Part shown: positions 16,446 through 25,629 of the stretch, in pieces
How positions within the stretch are numbered: the first letter of the stretch is position 1
Layout of the letters: the number at the start of each line of letters is the position of its first letter
Assembly: GCF_000591055.1 (NCBI RefSeq)
Contig: NC_020388.1
Span: 682,001 to 746,000, forward strand
DNA: 64,000 nucleotides
Direction: 5' to 3'
Source: Natronomonas moolapensis 8.8.11
GTDB lineage: Archaea > Halobacteriota > Halobacteria > Halobacteriales > Haloarculaceae
Made by a program: the position numbers and the translations under genes
The notes under the pieces: model-generated
What the model saw: only the letters and a program-made list of their open reading frames with translations
What the model was told of the DNA's origin: nothing
Database searches by the model: none

Positions 16446-17133
16446 GTGTTCAGATAAGGATGAAGAGTGAGGCGGTGCGTTTTTTGAGTGTCTATGTTCA
16501 AAAACACCCGCCTCAACGGCTGTTTGGACGAGATTGAGTTAGGTTTTGTGGAACGAGAAGCGACACCGAAATTGCTGATGAAGCTCGGTATTCAACTCCA
16601 TTTGACTGGACTATCACTTTCGAATACCGTTTCAATTCTTGAAATATTCGGTGTCGAACGAGCTCGATCTACCGTTCACAACTGGGTTCACAAAGCTGAT
16701 CTACAGCCCGAATCTAATTGGAGCCCGGATCACGTTGCGGTCGATGAAACCGTGATCCAACTCAATGATGAGCAGTATTGGCTGTACGCCGCTGTCGATC
16801 CCGAAACAAACGAATTACTGCATACAACGCTTGAGCCAACGACAAACAAGGTAATTGCTCACGAATTCTTTGCCGAACTTCGTGAGAAACATGACGTTGA
16901 CGGCGCGGTGTTTCTCATCGATGGCTCGCACTCCTTGAAACATGCCTGTCGCCGTCACAGCCTCGATTTCAGATATGAAAAACATGGAAATCGGAATAGT
17001 GTCGAACGTGTCTTTCGAGAGATAAAACGACGAACTACCAGTTTCTCAAACTGTTTCAGCAACGCCGAAGCAGATACCGCCGACGACTGGCTTCGATCCT
17101 TCGCCTTCGCATGGAATCAGCTTATCTGAACAC
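16446..17133 (+). mobile_element. complete IS6-family insertion sequence
   Basis: The ends GTGTTCAGATAAG (16446-16458) and CTTATCTGAACAC (17121-17133) are perfect 13-bp inverted repeats enclosing one transposase gene. No target duplication is visible next to the ends, which is common where IS6 copies have recombined. A truncated second copy lies at 20811-21087. Confidence 0.85.
16488..17129 (+). CDS. IS6-family transposase (213 aa)
   Basis: A complete DDE transposase: the N-terminal helix-turn-helix region (LMKLGIQLHLTGLSLSNTVSIL, ARSTVHNWVHKADLQP), then catalytic residues in VAVDETVIQL (D), FLIDGSHSL (D) and NSVERVFREIKRRT (E). Length and order match haloarchaeal IS6 (ISH14/15-like) transposases, which move by replicative transposition forming cointegrates. 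The last codons overlap the right inverted repeat. Confidence 0.93.
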   Translation: MSMFKNTRLNGCLDEIELGFVEREATPKLLMKLGIQLHLTGLSLSNTVSILEIFGVERARSTVHNWVHKADLQPESNWSPDHVAVDETVIQLNDEQYWLYAAVDPETNELLHTTLEPTTNKVIAHEFFAELREKHDVDGAVFLIDGSHSLKHACRRHSLDFRYEKHGNRNSVERVFREIKRRTTSFSNCFSNAEADTADDWLRSFAFAWNQLI

Positions 17134-17198
17134 TACCCTTCGAGAGGAATCGTGTACTGGTAGACCGGCATCTGTCCCATGTACGGCTTCCAACTACA

Positions 17199-17516
17199 TC
17201 AGCCAAGCTTCTCCACAACGGCAGTACTCATACTTGGGACAGACGACGCCTGAGTACTCGACCTCGAATCCTCGCCGAATTCCCTCTCCAGTACCTCAGT
17301 CACATCAACTTTGAACGTTCCTCCAGGTGCTTCTCGAACCTCAATTGTATCCTCGCCCGATAGAGCAATTGTCTCCGCTTTGGAGTGTTCTTCAGCAAGG
17401 AAATTGGCTACACGGAGCTCGTCCTCACTCGGTGACTCTATTTCGACCTCGACGCTGTCGGAAGTCTCTGACCCAGAACGGTCCCGCTCTGGTTCCTCAA
17501 TGGAATTGTCTTCACC
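17199..17516 (-). pseudogene. C-terminal fragment of an unknown acidic protein, cut by an insertion sequence
   Basis: Reading away from the IS end at 17517, the minus strand gives an open frame with very acidic, protein-like sequence: GEDNSIEEPERDRSGSETSD, SPSEDELRVANFLAEEHSKA, GEDTIEVREAPGGTFKVDVT, LEREFGEDS, ending TAVVEKLG and TGA at 17199-17201. Its upstream part does not continue beyond the IS at 18586, so the rest was lost. No family recognised. Confidence 0.45.
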
Positions 17517-18585
17517 GAGGGTGTCATAGAACTCTTCTCACACCGTGATGATCGTGCTTCCCGGATTGTCTCCGCGTTCGTAGTTAGTGATAGCGACGAC
17601 GAGGCGAAGGCACAGCGAGAGGAACACCTGCGCTCGCGCGTGGACGCGGCCTCGGGCGTGCGTTCGCCCGAGGCCGCAGTCGTTCACTGATTCGTTGGTC
17701 CGTTCGACTCCTGTGCGGCGGTTGTACGTCTCATCCAACGTGGATTGCTTCAGTTGGACGTCTTCGCTGTGTTCGTCGATGCGGCCTTCGACTCTGTACT
17801 GGATATCTTTTGGGTCATCGGCGTTTCGGGCGTTGTACGGAGCGACTGGCACGACCCCTGCGGCCAGCAGGTGGTCGTGCCAGTCGAGCGTGTCGTAGGC
17901 GCTGTCACCGACCATCCAGATCGGCTTGGCGACGGCGAGCGCGTCACGCGTGACGCGCATCGCAGTCTCTTCTGGCGCTTGCTTACTCTCGGTGAACTCG
18001 GCTGCAATCGGGATCTTTTGCCCGGTCGAGGCGATCGTGCAACCGTAGCCGTAGTAGTACTCGTCGTCGGTTGGATCGTAGCACTTCGAGGCGTCTTGAT
18101 CGGCGGGCATCGCCCTCACGTCGGTTGAATCGATACAGTAGGTCAAGTCGAGCAGGCCGCGCCGGGCGGCCTGCTCGACGAGCCAGTCGAAGACTTCGTC
18201 AACAACGTGTTCGAGGTCGGTGAGAAAGCGATCGACCGCGTCTCTCGACGGCGGTCGATCGAAGCCACAGCTGAGCCAGACAATGGTGTTGTTCAGTTCT
18301 CGTGCAACCGGACGGATGCCGTAGATGTCCTTGTAATAGCAGTGGAGGAAGCCACGCATCATCTCGGGCGGTTCAAGATCTCGTGTTCGCCCCGTCTCCG
18401 CCGGGGCGAACACGTCGAACCCTTCGAGAAACTCGAACGAGAGATGCTCGAACAACGCCAACGTCTCCGTTTCCACGACATTGAAGAACGATTCTACCGA
18501 AGGATCATCTTGCAGGATCGCTGGACTCATTCCACCTCAGCGTTCACCCTGCTCTTTGGTATGCGAACTGTTCTATGACACCCTC
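17517..18585 (-). mobile_element. IS4/IS5-superfamily insertion sequence, 1069 bp
   Basis: The 16-bp perfect inverted repeats GAGGGTGTCATAGAAC (17517-17532) and GTTCTATGACACCCTC (18570-18585) enclose one transposase gene. No target duplication is visible (flanks TTCACC and TACGTC differ), suggesting later rearrangement. It cuts the fragment at 17199-17516. Confidence 0.85.
17538..18530 (-). CDS. DDE transposase of the IS4/IS5 superfamily (330 aa)
   Basis: The DDE_Tnp_1 pattern is visible: YCIDSTDVRAMP (first Asp), YYYGYGCTIASTGQKIPIAAE, PIWMVGDSAYDTLDWHDHL (second Asp), APYNARNADDPKDIQYRVEGRI and YNRRTGVERTNESVNDCGLG (Glu in the Y-x2-R-x3-E-x6-K-like box). The C-terminus has a hydrophobic helix (QVFLSLCLRLVVAI). 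Intact length; likely functional. The exact IS group was not resolved. Confidence 0.88.
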   Translation of the reverse strand: MSPAILQDDPSVESFFNVVETETLALFEHLSFEFLEGFDVFAPAETGRTRDLEPPEMMRGFLHCYYKDIYGIRPVARELNNTIVWLSCGFDRPPSRDAVDRFLTDLEHVVDEVFDWLVEQAARRGLLDLTYCIDSTDVRAMPADQDASKCYDPTDDEYYYGYGCTIASTGQKIPIAAEFTESKQAPEETAMRVTRDALAVAKPIWMVGDSAYDTLDWHDHLLAAGVVPVAPYNARNADDPKDIQYRVEGRIDEHSEDVQLKQSTLDETYNRRTGVERTNESVNDCGLGRTHARGRVHARAQVFLSLCLRLVVAITNYERGDNPGSTIITV

Positions 18586-18719
18586 TACGTCGTTTTAATA
18601 GCTTTATTTTGAAAATCAAAATCGTAATTAGTTTGATAACTGAAGTAGAGTAAAACGAGTGATGTCACTGAGCACGGTCGATTAGCTCGGAGCCCAGTGC
18701 AGACTGATGATTCTCGGGT

Positions 18720-19091
18720 TCACCGTTCGCTGAGAGAAACAGTGCTTGGAGCGTCCCACCGGTTCATCTCACCACTTGGATGACGTGCCATGACAATCGA
18801 TTCAGCATCGTGGGACCGGGCGAACCGCTTCACAATGGCAGTTCCGTCGAACTCATCCGGAGCATCGATGTACACCCGTCCGATCATACCATCTGTGTGG
18901 AGTGAGGTCCATCCGGCCAACGCTAGTTCGGTTTTGGGGTCCAGCGTCTGCTCACCGGCGTCGGGCACCACCGCCCGACACAGCCGCTCGTGCATCCCCG
19001 ATGGGACGACGTATTTTGTCCCATCGGGAGCGATGGAAACGTTGGCAGCCTCAATCTGTCCGCTGGGTACGTCTGGGAACGGAACAGGCAA
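18720..19091 (-). CDS. hypothetical protein downstream of aldehyde dehydrogenase (123 aa, TTG start)
   Basis: The frame starts with TTG at 19091, one base after the dehydrogenase stop, so it is probably translationally coupled. Sequence: PVPFPDVPSGQIEAANVSIA, GTKYVVPSGMHERLCRAVVP, TELALAGWTSLHTDGMIGRV, YIDAPDEFDGTAIVKRFARS. No family recognised and no catalytic motif is visible. The operon position suggests an accessory role in aldehyde metabolism. An inner Met (MHERLC) is an alternative start. Confidence 0.5.
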   Translation of the reverse strand: MPVPFPDVPSGQIEAANVSIAPDGTKYVVPSGMHERLCRAVVPDAGEQTLDPKTELALAGWTSLHTDGMIGRVYIDAPDEFDGTAIVKRFARSHDAESIVMARHPSGEMNRWDAPSTVSLSER

Positions 19092-19092
19092 T

Positions 19093-20619
19093 TCAGTCGA
19101 GTGAGATGTTCACCGCTTTTGTCTGCGTGTAGTGTTCGATCGCTTCCTCGCCGATTTCTCGACCGATCCCGGACTGTTTGTACCCACCAAACGGCTGCCC
19201 CGTCGGGAAGTCGTTGTAGGTGTTGACCCAGATAGTCCCCGCTTCGATGTCTTTCGCACACTGGTGGGCCTTCGTAAGATCTTCTGTGAGGATACCCGCT
19301 GCGAGACCGTAGTCGACATCGTTAGCTAATTCCATCATGTCATCATACTCGCTCCAACTGAACACTTCTTGAACCGGGCCAAAGATCTCCTCCTGGACTG
19401 GGTTGCTGTCGTGGTCAATCTCGTCAATGAGCGTCGGCGCGACGAAGCACCCATCCGAGAGTGCCTCGTCGTCCGGCTGACTCCCCCCGGTGACGAAGGC
19501 TGCCCCTTCCTGTTCTGCCTCCTCTATGTAGCCCAACGTGCGCTCGACTTGCGCTGCGGTCACCTTCGGGCCAAGGTCTGTCGACTCTAGAAGCGGGTCA
19601 TCTACGGTCAGGTCTTCTGCTGCGGCCGCAAGTTCATCTAGGAATTCGCCTTTGATATCTTCATGCACGAACAACCGCGACCCGGCACAACAGCACTCAC
19701 CGGTATTAAAGAAGATCGACGTAATTGTTGTCTCGACAGCCTTCTCGAGGTCTGCATCGGGGAACACAACGAGCGGGCTCTTCCCGCCCAGTTCAAGCGT
19801 CACGTCGGTGATGCTTTCGGCGGCGCTTTTCATCACTTCACGTCCGATTTCTGTCGACCCAGTGAACGCTAATTTCCGGATGTCAGGGTGCTTCGAGAGT
19901 GGCTCCCCTGCTCCCGGTCCGAACCCGGTAACGACATTAACGACCCCGTCAGGAATCACGTCTTCCGTGATTTCCATTAGTTTGAGAATACTCAGCGGCG
20001 TCTCTTCGGCAGGCTTCAGTACGATGGTGTTGCCAGCCGATAGCGCCGGAGCGAGCTTCCAAGCCGCCATCAAAAGCGGGAAGTTCCACGGGATTATCTG
20101 TCCGACGACACCGTAGGGCTCTCGGATCGTCTGGACGTGCCTGCTGTCGTCCGTGTTGACGGTACGTCCTTCCTCGGCGCGGGCGAGCCCCGCGAAGTAC
20201 CGGAAGTGATCGATGACCAGTTCGACGTCGATCCGTGCCTCCGAAATCGGCTTCCCATTATCGAGGCTTTCCAACCGGGCGAACTCCTCGTCGTGCTCCT
20301 CAACGGCATCCGCAATTCCATCGAGCATCGCCTGTCGTTCTGCCGTCGACATCCCACTGTACGTCTCGTCGTATGCATCCCACGCGGCCTCAACGGCTCT
20401 GTCGATGTCCTTGGCGTTTCCGGCGGCCACCGACGCTAATGTCTCGCCGGTGGTCGGATCCGTCGTCTCGAACGAGTCGCCAGAGGCACTCGGTACCCAT
20501 GAACCCCCGATGAACAACTGCCGATGGTCGGGCAACACGTCATTTGCCGCCTGTTCGTGACGTTTTTTAATTGCTGACTTCCGCTCCGCGCTACTCTGTG
20601 ATTCGCTATCTGTCGACAT
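19093..20619 (-). CDS. NAD(P)-dependent aldehyde dehydrogenase (508 aa)
   Basis: A full-length ALDH: QLFIGGSWVPSASGDSFETTDP, cofactor region IIPWNFPLLMAAWKLAPALS and KPAEETPLSIL, FTGSTEIGREVM, ELGGKSPLVVFPDAD with the general-base Glu, and NTGECCCAGSRLFVHED with the catalytic cysteine. The C-terminus FPTGQPFGGYKQSGIGREIGEEAIEHYTQTK is typical. It oxidises aldehydes to acids in the cytoplasm; the substrate is unknown. A TTATAA box at about 20643-20648 upstream of 20619 fits a promoter. It is a metabolic cargo gene within the island. Confidence 0.93.
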   Translation of the reverse strand: MSTDSESQSSAERKSAIKKRHEQAANDVLPDHRQLFIGGSWVPSASGDSFETTDPTTGETLASVAAGNAKDIDRAVEAAWDAYDETYSGMSTAERQAMLDGIADAVEEHDEEFARLESLDNGKPISEARIDVELVIDHFRYFAGLARAEEGRTVNTDDSRHVQTIREPYGVVGQIIPWNFPLLMAAWKLAPALSAGNTIVLKPAEETPLSILKLMEITEDVIPDGVVNVVTGFGPGAGEPLSKHPDIRKLAFTGSTEIGREVMKSAAESITDVTLELGGKSPLVVFPDADLEKAVETTITSIFFNTGECCCAGSRLFVHEDIKGEFLDELAAAAEDLTVDDPLLESTDLGPKVTAAQVERTLGYIEEAEQEGAAFVTGGSQPDDEALSDGCFVAPTLIDEIDHDSNPVQEEIFGPVQEVFSWSEYDDMMELANDVDYGLAAGILTEDLTKAHQCAKDIEAGTIWVNTYNDFPTGQPFGGYKQSGIGREIGEEAIEHYTQTKAVNISLD

Positions 20620-20810
20620 GCGTAGGTAGAAGGAACTCTACCGTTATAATAGTTTGTGCTAAATTAACTTTTTGCGATCACTATTTGCGTAAATTGAAAC
20701 CACTTTCGGTTATATACCCCAGCGGCCAAGCCTATCTATCGAGGCTGATATGTATCTAGAGGGGGGCACTGCTAGTTCGAGATTGAGCCGAACGCAGTTC
20801 TTCGGTGGAA

Positions 20811-21087
20811 GTTGGATACTCTTTGAATAACTCCACGAGGAACACGACGTAGAACATGCCGTATTTCTCATCGACGGATCGCACTCGCTGAAACACGCCT
20901 GCCGCCGTCACAGCCTCGCTTTCAGATATGAACGCCACGGAAATCGGAATAGTGTCGAACGTGTCTTTCGAGAGATAAAACGACGAACTACCAGTTTCTC
21001 AAACTGTTTCAGCCACGCCGAAGCAAAAACCGCCGACGACTGGATCAGATCGTTCAGCTTCGCATGGAATCAGCGTATCTGAACACT
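20811..21087 (+). pseudogene. IS6-family transposase, 3' remnant with right end
   Basis: The last 80 codons of an IS6 transposase (EEHDVEHAVFLIDGSHSLKH, RNSVERVFREIKRRT, NQRI, stop at 21080-21082) nearly identical to the complete copy at 16488-17129. A TAA interrupts the frame just before EEHDV. The right inverted repeat GTATCTGAACAC (21076-21087) has one change. The 5' two-thirds are missing. Confidence 0.85.
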
Positions 21088-21091
21088 ACCT

Positions 21092-21286
21092 CTCGAAGAG
21101 ACCAAGGACGGTTGTAAGCCTGCGTATGAGTGTCCTGAGGGGAATGTGATTACCAAGTACGAGAAGGGGAGAGAGCTGATACTCATCCAAGACAAGGTCG
21201 TTCCTCAGTTCCACAAGGACTCTATTGCTGTGAAAGTAGATGTGCTTGTAGAAGACGAAGTTGATAACAATGCTGAGAATTTGTAA
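21092..21286 (+). pseudogene. C-terminal fragment of an unknown protein, cut by the IS6 remnant
   Basis: Immediately after the IS6 end an open frame reads LEETKDGCKPAYECPEGNVI, TKYEKGRELILIQDKVVPQF, HKDSIAVKVDVLVEDEVDNN, AENL, TAA. The composition is protein-like and there is no start codon at the junction, so the 5' part was lost to the IS. No family recognised. The opposite-strand frame here is judged a shadow. Confidence 0.4.
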
Positions 21287-21644
21287 TAGCGACCTATAGA
21301 GAATCCTCGCGTCTGCGGATTTGAAGTGAATCCCCACGTCGACGGGAAACGGGTTAGTGATTGACGATTTATATACAAAAACGCCGGTACAGGCAATGTG
21401 GATGGGTATTTGACGAGTAGAGAATTGCAAGGAATAGAGCAATGAACGGTGATTGCGCGAATGGTAGGGATAGCAACCCGAAATGTGGATTCTACATTCC
21501 CTTATTCATATATTACAGGCGTTAGAAACGCTTGTTCATAGAAGCTAATGAGTACAAGCATGAGCACTAGGGTCAAAGCCCAATAGCGTAGTTCCTCGGT
21601 CGCGAAAGCCCACCGCTTATTTTCGAGACACACAACAGGCCAGT
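21287..21644. other. intergenic stretch, nothing recognised
   Basis: About 360 bp of moderately AT-rich DNA with no convincing gene on either strand; a minus-strand frame of 118 codons has an unusual Ile/Phe/Tyr-rich composition and no start signals. No RNA gene or repeat is seen. Confidence 0.4.
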
Positions 21645-21980
21645 ATGGCAATTGTTCGATGTCAGGACCACCCTCCGAGACACACGAACTACGAAATAGC
21701 AGTAAAGCCAGTCGGCTACCCAGATACTGCGCTTATTTGCGGTCGAGATATTGACGAACATACTGAACCGGGCTGGGTATTCCTGAAGCCAGAGGAATAT
21801 GAGGAGTATCAGAATGGGAGTCGTGTGTTCCGTCTCTGGGGACCCGATTCCTCTTCAACTGCCTCGAAGGTTCGTGTGAGTGATGACGTAGTGGAGGGCC
21901 TCAACCGATGGGTCGGTGAGGACGAAGACGACTCGAAGAGCGGTCTTCAATCGCAATCAAGCATCGGCAATTACGAATAG
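21645..21980 (+). CDS. hypothetical protein, 111 aa
   Basis: Starts MAIVRCQDHPPRHTNYEIAV and continues KPVGYPDTALICGRDIDEHTEPGWVFLKPEEYEEYQNGSRVFRLW, with an acidic, likely disordered tail (VGEDEDDSKSGLQSQ). Cys6, His9, His13 and Cys33 could bind a metal, as in small Zn-ribbon-like proteins, but this is inference. It ends 23 bp from the convergent helicase stop of the defence-type operon, so it may be cargo linked with it. Confidence 0.6.
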   Translation: MAIVRCQDHPPRHTNYEIAVKPVGYPDTALICGRDIDEHTEPGWVFLKPEEYEEYQNGSRVFRLWGPDSSSTASKVRVSDDVVEGLNRWVGEDEDDSKSGLQSQSSIGNYE

Positions 21981-22002
21981 TCTCGACAGAGCAGGCCCCG
22001 TA

Positions 22003-25000
22003 TCACTCCTCAGTCAACCAGCTGTGGATAGTCTGCTTCGCGTCTGATACGTCCGGCAAAGATGTCCCCTCGGGCAAATTCCCCCGAGAGTTATTTTGGA
22101 CAGCCGGTAGGACAACATCAGCACCAGCAGTACCCTCGTAATCTGTCTCAACGGTCACGCTTTCTGCCTCCTGAGACCCGCAAACGAAGGCAACTTCGGA
22201 GTCTTGTCCTTGTGTCGTCTTTGCGACGAGATTATCGAAGAGCGGGTCTCCAGGGAGCAACAGACGAATAGATGGGAACTCCTCTGCCACAGCTGGGTCG
22301 AAGGTAACCACCGCTTCGTCAGCTCCCCTCAGCTCAGCCTGCGCCGTCGTTTTGGCTGTCTCGGGCGTCTCGATTTCAGTCTGGTCAGGAGCATCCAACA
22401 CGTACGCACCACGTGCTGTTCCGGGGTACTCGTCGGCTCGGTCGTGGTTCCGAAGAGCGGTGAACTCCCAGCCGGCCGAGCCTAACACTCGGCTCTGTGT
22501 GAGAAGAGTCTCCATCAGTTCAAGACTCGCAGTAGGCTCATATGCGCGAGTACGCTGGCCGACTCCCGCTATAGCCGGATGATGAGCATCACCCCAACCG
22601 ACCAGCCCTGCATTACGGATGAGCGATTCTCGCGTCACCTCGGCTTCCTCTTCCTTGTCAAGGCCCGCATTTTCCGCTTCTCTCTGTGCCGCCTCGGCGC
22701 GCTGCTCGGCTTGGTCGGTTACCTGTTCGCCTGTATCTCCGAAATCGTCGTCCATGACCGCTGTCTTGATATCGCCTTCAAGACTGTTGAGGACGGGACG
22801 CATTGGCCCAACGACGTCCTCGAAGAGGTCGAGCCGGTTCTCCAGCTCCTCATAGATGTCACCGTCGACGCTGTCCTCGTAGGCGTAGTTGATGATTTTG
22901 ACTACTGGATTTGTCTGCCCGATGCGGTCGATACGACCAATGCGCTGCTCGACCCGCATCGGATTCCACGGCAGGTCGTAGTTGATGAGCGCGTCCGCCG
23001 TCTGAAGATTAAGCCCTTCGCTCGCGCTATCCGTACAGATGAGGATATTTGTTCCACCTGTGCTGGTGAATTCCTTTTTGATGGTTTCCTTCCCGACCAT
23101 CTCCCATGAGTCGGTCTCGGCGTTGTATCGACTCCCGCCAGACCCGCTGTAGGTTCCGACATTCGGGTGTGTGTCGGTCAGCGTGTGCCGAATATGGTCG
23201 AGCGTATCCTGATACTGCGTAAAGATGACAATGTTGTCACGGGCGTCCTGTCGGAGGCTCTTGATGTCGTTTCGTAGGTGGACAATCTTTGGGTCGGTGA
23301 TTGCACGGTTGAGTTCGTCGATGAAGTCACGGAGCTCTTCGAGCTCGCGGCTTACGATGCTCAGGTCTCCGGTCGGTCGGTACGCGTCGAGCGAGGTCTG
23401 TCCGACGACCTCGTCAATCGTCGCTTCGGTCACTCCCGTATCTTCGCTGAGCCGCGAGACTTCCTCGGTCATGTCCTCGACCTCTTCGTCCAGCTTGTCG
23501 ATGCGGCGGCTGAGGCTCTCCTTGATAGCGTAGAGACTACTCGTGAGCCGCTGTCGGTAGGTCGTCATCACGAACCCAAGTGCGAGCTTCTCTTTCCCGG
23601 TGAGAGCCTTCTGCGAGGCCTCGTACGTGTCGTCGATGTAGTCCTCGACCCGGTCGTACAGCGGCTTCGCCTCTCCGAGGTCGATTCGCTTCGTCTCGAC
23701 TGACCGCTTTGGGACGGTGTCTTCCAGTAGCCCCAGTTCCTTGCAGTCCTCCAAGACAGACCGCGTGTTCCGGAAGATGCGGGACTGGACCGGCGTCGCC
23801 CACTCGGCCGCCTCAACGAGTGCCTCCCAGCCCTCAACGCCGCAATCGAAGGCGAGACGGCGGGGGTTGTCGAACCGCGAGGATGTCTCTCTGAGCCCTA
23901 CCAACTTCTCAAGCGACTTGCGCTGCTTCAGCCCGAGCGACTCGGTGCTGTCCACGACTTCCTGTGCCCGGCCGTCGTAGCCGAGATGGGCATCGATGTG
24001 GTCGTGGAGCATCTCTGCGAACGTCTCAATACGGGTCTGTGCGAGCTGTTTTCCTTCATCGTCATCGCCGAGTTCCAGTTCCTCCCGGACAGAGTCAAGA
24101 ACCGTCTGTTCGGCAAGGTTCGACCCCCGAGAGCCCGTTTCCCCCTCGTTGAGACTCTCTTCGAGCACTCGGCGTGTCTCGAAGAACTCCTCGAACTGCT
24201 CCTTGTCGTCCCACGACTCGGGCAAGTCGACCAACCGGAGCAGGTCGTACAGCTCGCCCACGTTCAGCTGCATCGGGGTCGCTGTGAGTGCATAGAGACA
24301 CTCCGAAACCGACTCGACTCTGGTGAGCAGGTCGTACAGCTGTGTCTCTTCTCGTGCGCTGTGGGCCTCGTCGACGACCGTAAGGTCCCAGAGCGTGTCG
24401 TCGCGTTCGGGAGCGACGTGGGGCTGGTTGTCTTCTCGCCGGGCAGTGTGCCACGACTGGATGATGACGCTCGGCTCATCGCGGTCGTGGATGTACCCTC
24501 CGATAGGAGTGTTGCTCCATGTATCGGCCTGCCGCCAACCATCCAGCTTGACTCGGTGGTCGCTCGGCCCACCAAACGGACCAACGAGATAGTCGCCGTC
24601 GTATGCTCGGTCGTGGTAGTAGGCGTGGATATTGAATCGGTTGAACAGCTCGTCCTGCCACTGCTGAACCAATCCAGCCGGGACGAGCAGCAGCGCGTTC
24701 TCAACCTGACCAGTGTGGACGAGCCGAGAGAGCGTCAGTCCGATTTCGATGGTCTTCCCAAGTCCGACCTCGTCACAGAACAGGAGATTGTTCGGGTAGA
24801 CAGAGACAGCCGTGTCGGAAATCGTCCGCTGGTGGGGCCATATCTGTTCGAGCGTGCTGATGTCTTCGGCGAGGTGCAGTCCACCCGGTGAACGCCCAGC
24901 GGCGGAGACAACCTTCCCGGTGGTACTCTCGGAGACAGTCGCTTCAGGTGAGTGCTGGCGGACACGTTCGACGTGTTGTTCGAGGTCGCGGCCAGTCTCG

Positions 25001-25629
25001 GTCCAGTCGATGATGTCCTGCTGGGCGGCCTCATCAAGTTCGTAGACGTCGACGGAGGGGTGAGCGTCCTCCCAGAGCCGCTGGAAAGTGTCAACGTCCT
25101 CTTCGACGTACTTGCGCTCGCCGTCCATCCATGAACGGTGGACTTTGAACCGCTCATAGTTGTGTTGCCACGCAGTCAGCGTCTCGTTGACACTCCCCTC
25201 GAAGGAGAGCTTGTTCGGCTTCTCTGCGTTGTCGATTCCGATGCCGAGCTTCGGATGAAATATCCCGCCACCGGGAGCGGGGTCACCAACCCGGATTTCG
25301 AGGTCGCTCCGGTCGAGGAGTGTGCCGATGATGGCGAGCTGGGACTCAACCCACGGAGAGAGTGGTTCGTCGCTATCGGGAAACAAGGCACCTCTCTCCC
25401 GTTCCTGTAGGTCTGCCCCAGCGATAACACGTACTTGTCCCTCGGTTTCCAACAGAGAGTCGATGCCTTCGAGAGCGTTGGCGAGGCTGCGGAGGCTCAG
25501 GTAGCCTGCGAGTCGGTCGTACCGGACAATCTCACTGAGAAAGGGGCGGTAAAATGCGTCCATCAACGTCTCGTCGCGGCCGAAGCCGCTCTCGTACACC
25601 GGTCGCCACGAGACGTCTTGGAGTGTCAT
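22003..25629 (-). CDS. PLD-nuclease/SNF2 helicase of a defence-type operon (1208 aa)
   Basis: The N-terminal 200 residues carry a phospholipase-D-like nuclease motif (IFHPKLGIGID then FEGSVNETLTAW, i.e. HxK and GSxN). The SNF2/SF2 helicase core follows: motif I CDEVGLGKTIEIGLTLSRL, motif II VVDEAHSA, motif III ALTATPMQLN, VIFTQYQDTLDHI, and motifs V-VI CTDSASEGLNLQTADALINYDLPWNPMRVEQRIGRIDRIGQ. A coiled coil (IDKLDEEVEDMTEEVSRL) lies between the lobes. Such helicases translocate on or remodel DNA in phage defence. The start overlaps the methyltransferase stop by 4 nt, so it is the last gene of a four-gene operon. No inactivating change seen. Confidence 0.88.
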   Translation of the reverse strand: MTLQDVSWRPVYESGFGRDETLMDAFYRPFLSEIVRYDRLAGYLSLRSLANALEGIDSLLETEGQVRVIAGADLQERERGALFPDSDEPLSPWVESQLAIIGTLLDRSDLEIRVGDPAPGGGIFHPKLGIGIDNAEKPNKLSFEGSVNETLTAWQHNYERFKVHRSWMDGERKYVEEDVDTFQRLWEDAHPSVDVYELDEAAQQDIIDWTETGRDLEQHVERVRQHSPEATVSESTTGKVVSAAGRSPGGLHLAEDISTLEQIWPHQRTISDTAVSVYPNNLLFCDEVGLGKTIEIGLTLSRLVHTGQVENALLLVPAGLVQQWQDELFNRFNIHAYYHDRAYDGDYLVGPFGGPSDHRVKLDGWRQADTWSNTPIGGYIHDRDEPSVIIQSWHTARREDNQPHVAPERDDTLWDLTVVDEAHSAREETQLYDLLTRVESVSECLYALTATPMQLNVGELYDLLRLVDLPESWDDKEQFEEFFETRRVLEESLNEGETGSRGSNLAEQTVLDSVREELELGDDDEGKQLAQTRIETFAEMLHDHIDAHLGYDGRAQEVVDSTESLGLKQRKSLEKLVGLRETSSRFDNPRRLAFDCGVEGWEALVEAAEWATPVQSRIFRNTRSVLEDCKELGLLEDTVPKRSVETKRIDLGEAKPLYDRVEDYIDDTYEASQKALTGKEKLALGFVMTTYRQRLTSSLYAIKESLSRRIDKLDEEVEDMTEEVSRLSEDTGVTEATIDEVVGQTSLDAYRPTGDLSIVSRELEELRDFIDELNRAITDPKIVHLRNDIKSLRQDARDNIVIFTQYQDTLDHIRHTLTDTHPNVGTYSGSGGSRYNAETDSWEMVGKETIKKEFTSTGGTNILICTDSASEGLNLQTADALINYDLPWNPMRVEQRIGRIDRIGQTNPVVKIINYAYEDSVDGDIYEELENRLDLFEDVVGPMRPVLNSLEGDIKTAVMDDDFGDTGEQVTDQAEQRAEAAQREAENAGLDKEEEAEVTRESLIRNAGLVGWGDAHHPAIAGVGQRTRAYEPTASLELMETLLTQSRVLGSAGWEFTALRNHDRADEYPGTARGAYVLDAPDQTEIETPETAKTTAQAELRGADEAVVTFDPAVAEEFPSIRLLLPGDPLFDNLVAKTTQGQDSEVAFVCGSQEAESVTVETDYEGTAGADVVLPAVQNNSRGNLPEGTSLPDVSDAKQTIHSWLTEE

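Noticed and set aside
21086-21442. 118-aa minus-strand protein
   Set aside because: Composition rich in Ile, Phe and Tyr is atypical, and the plus strand carries a more protein-like fragment.
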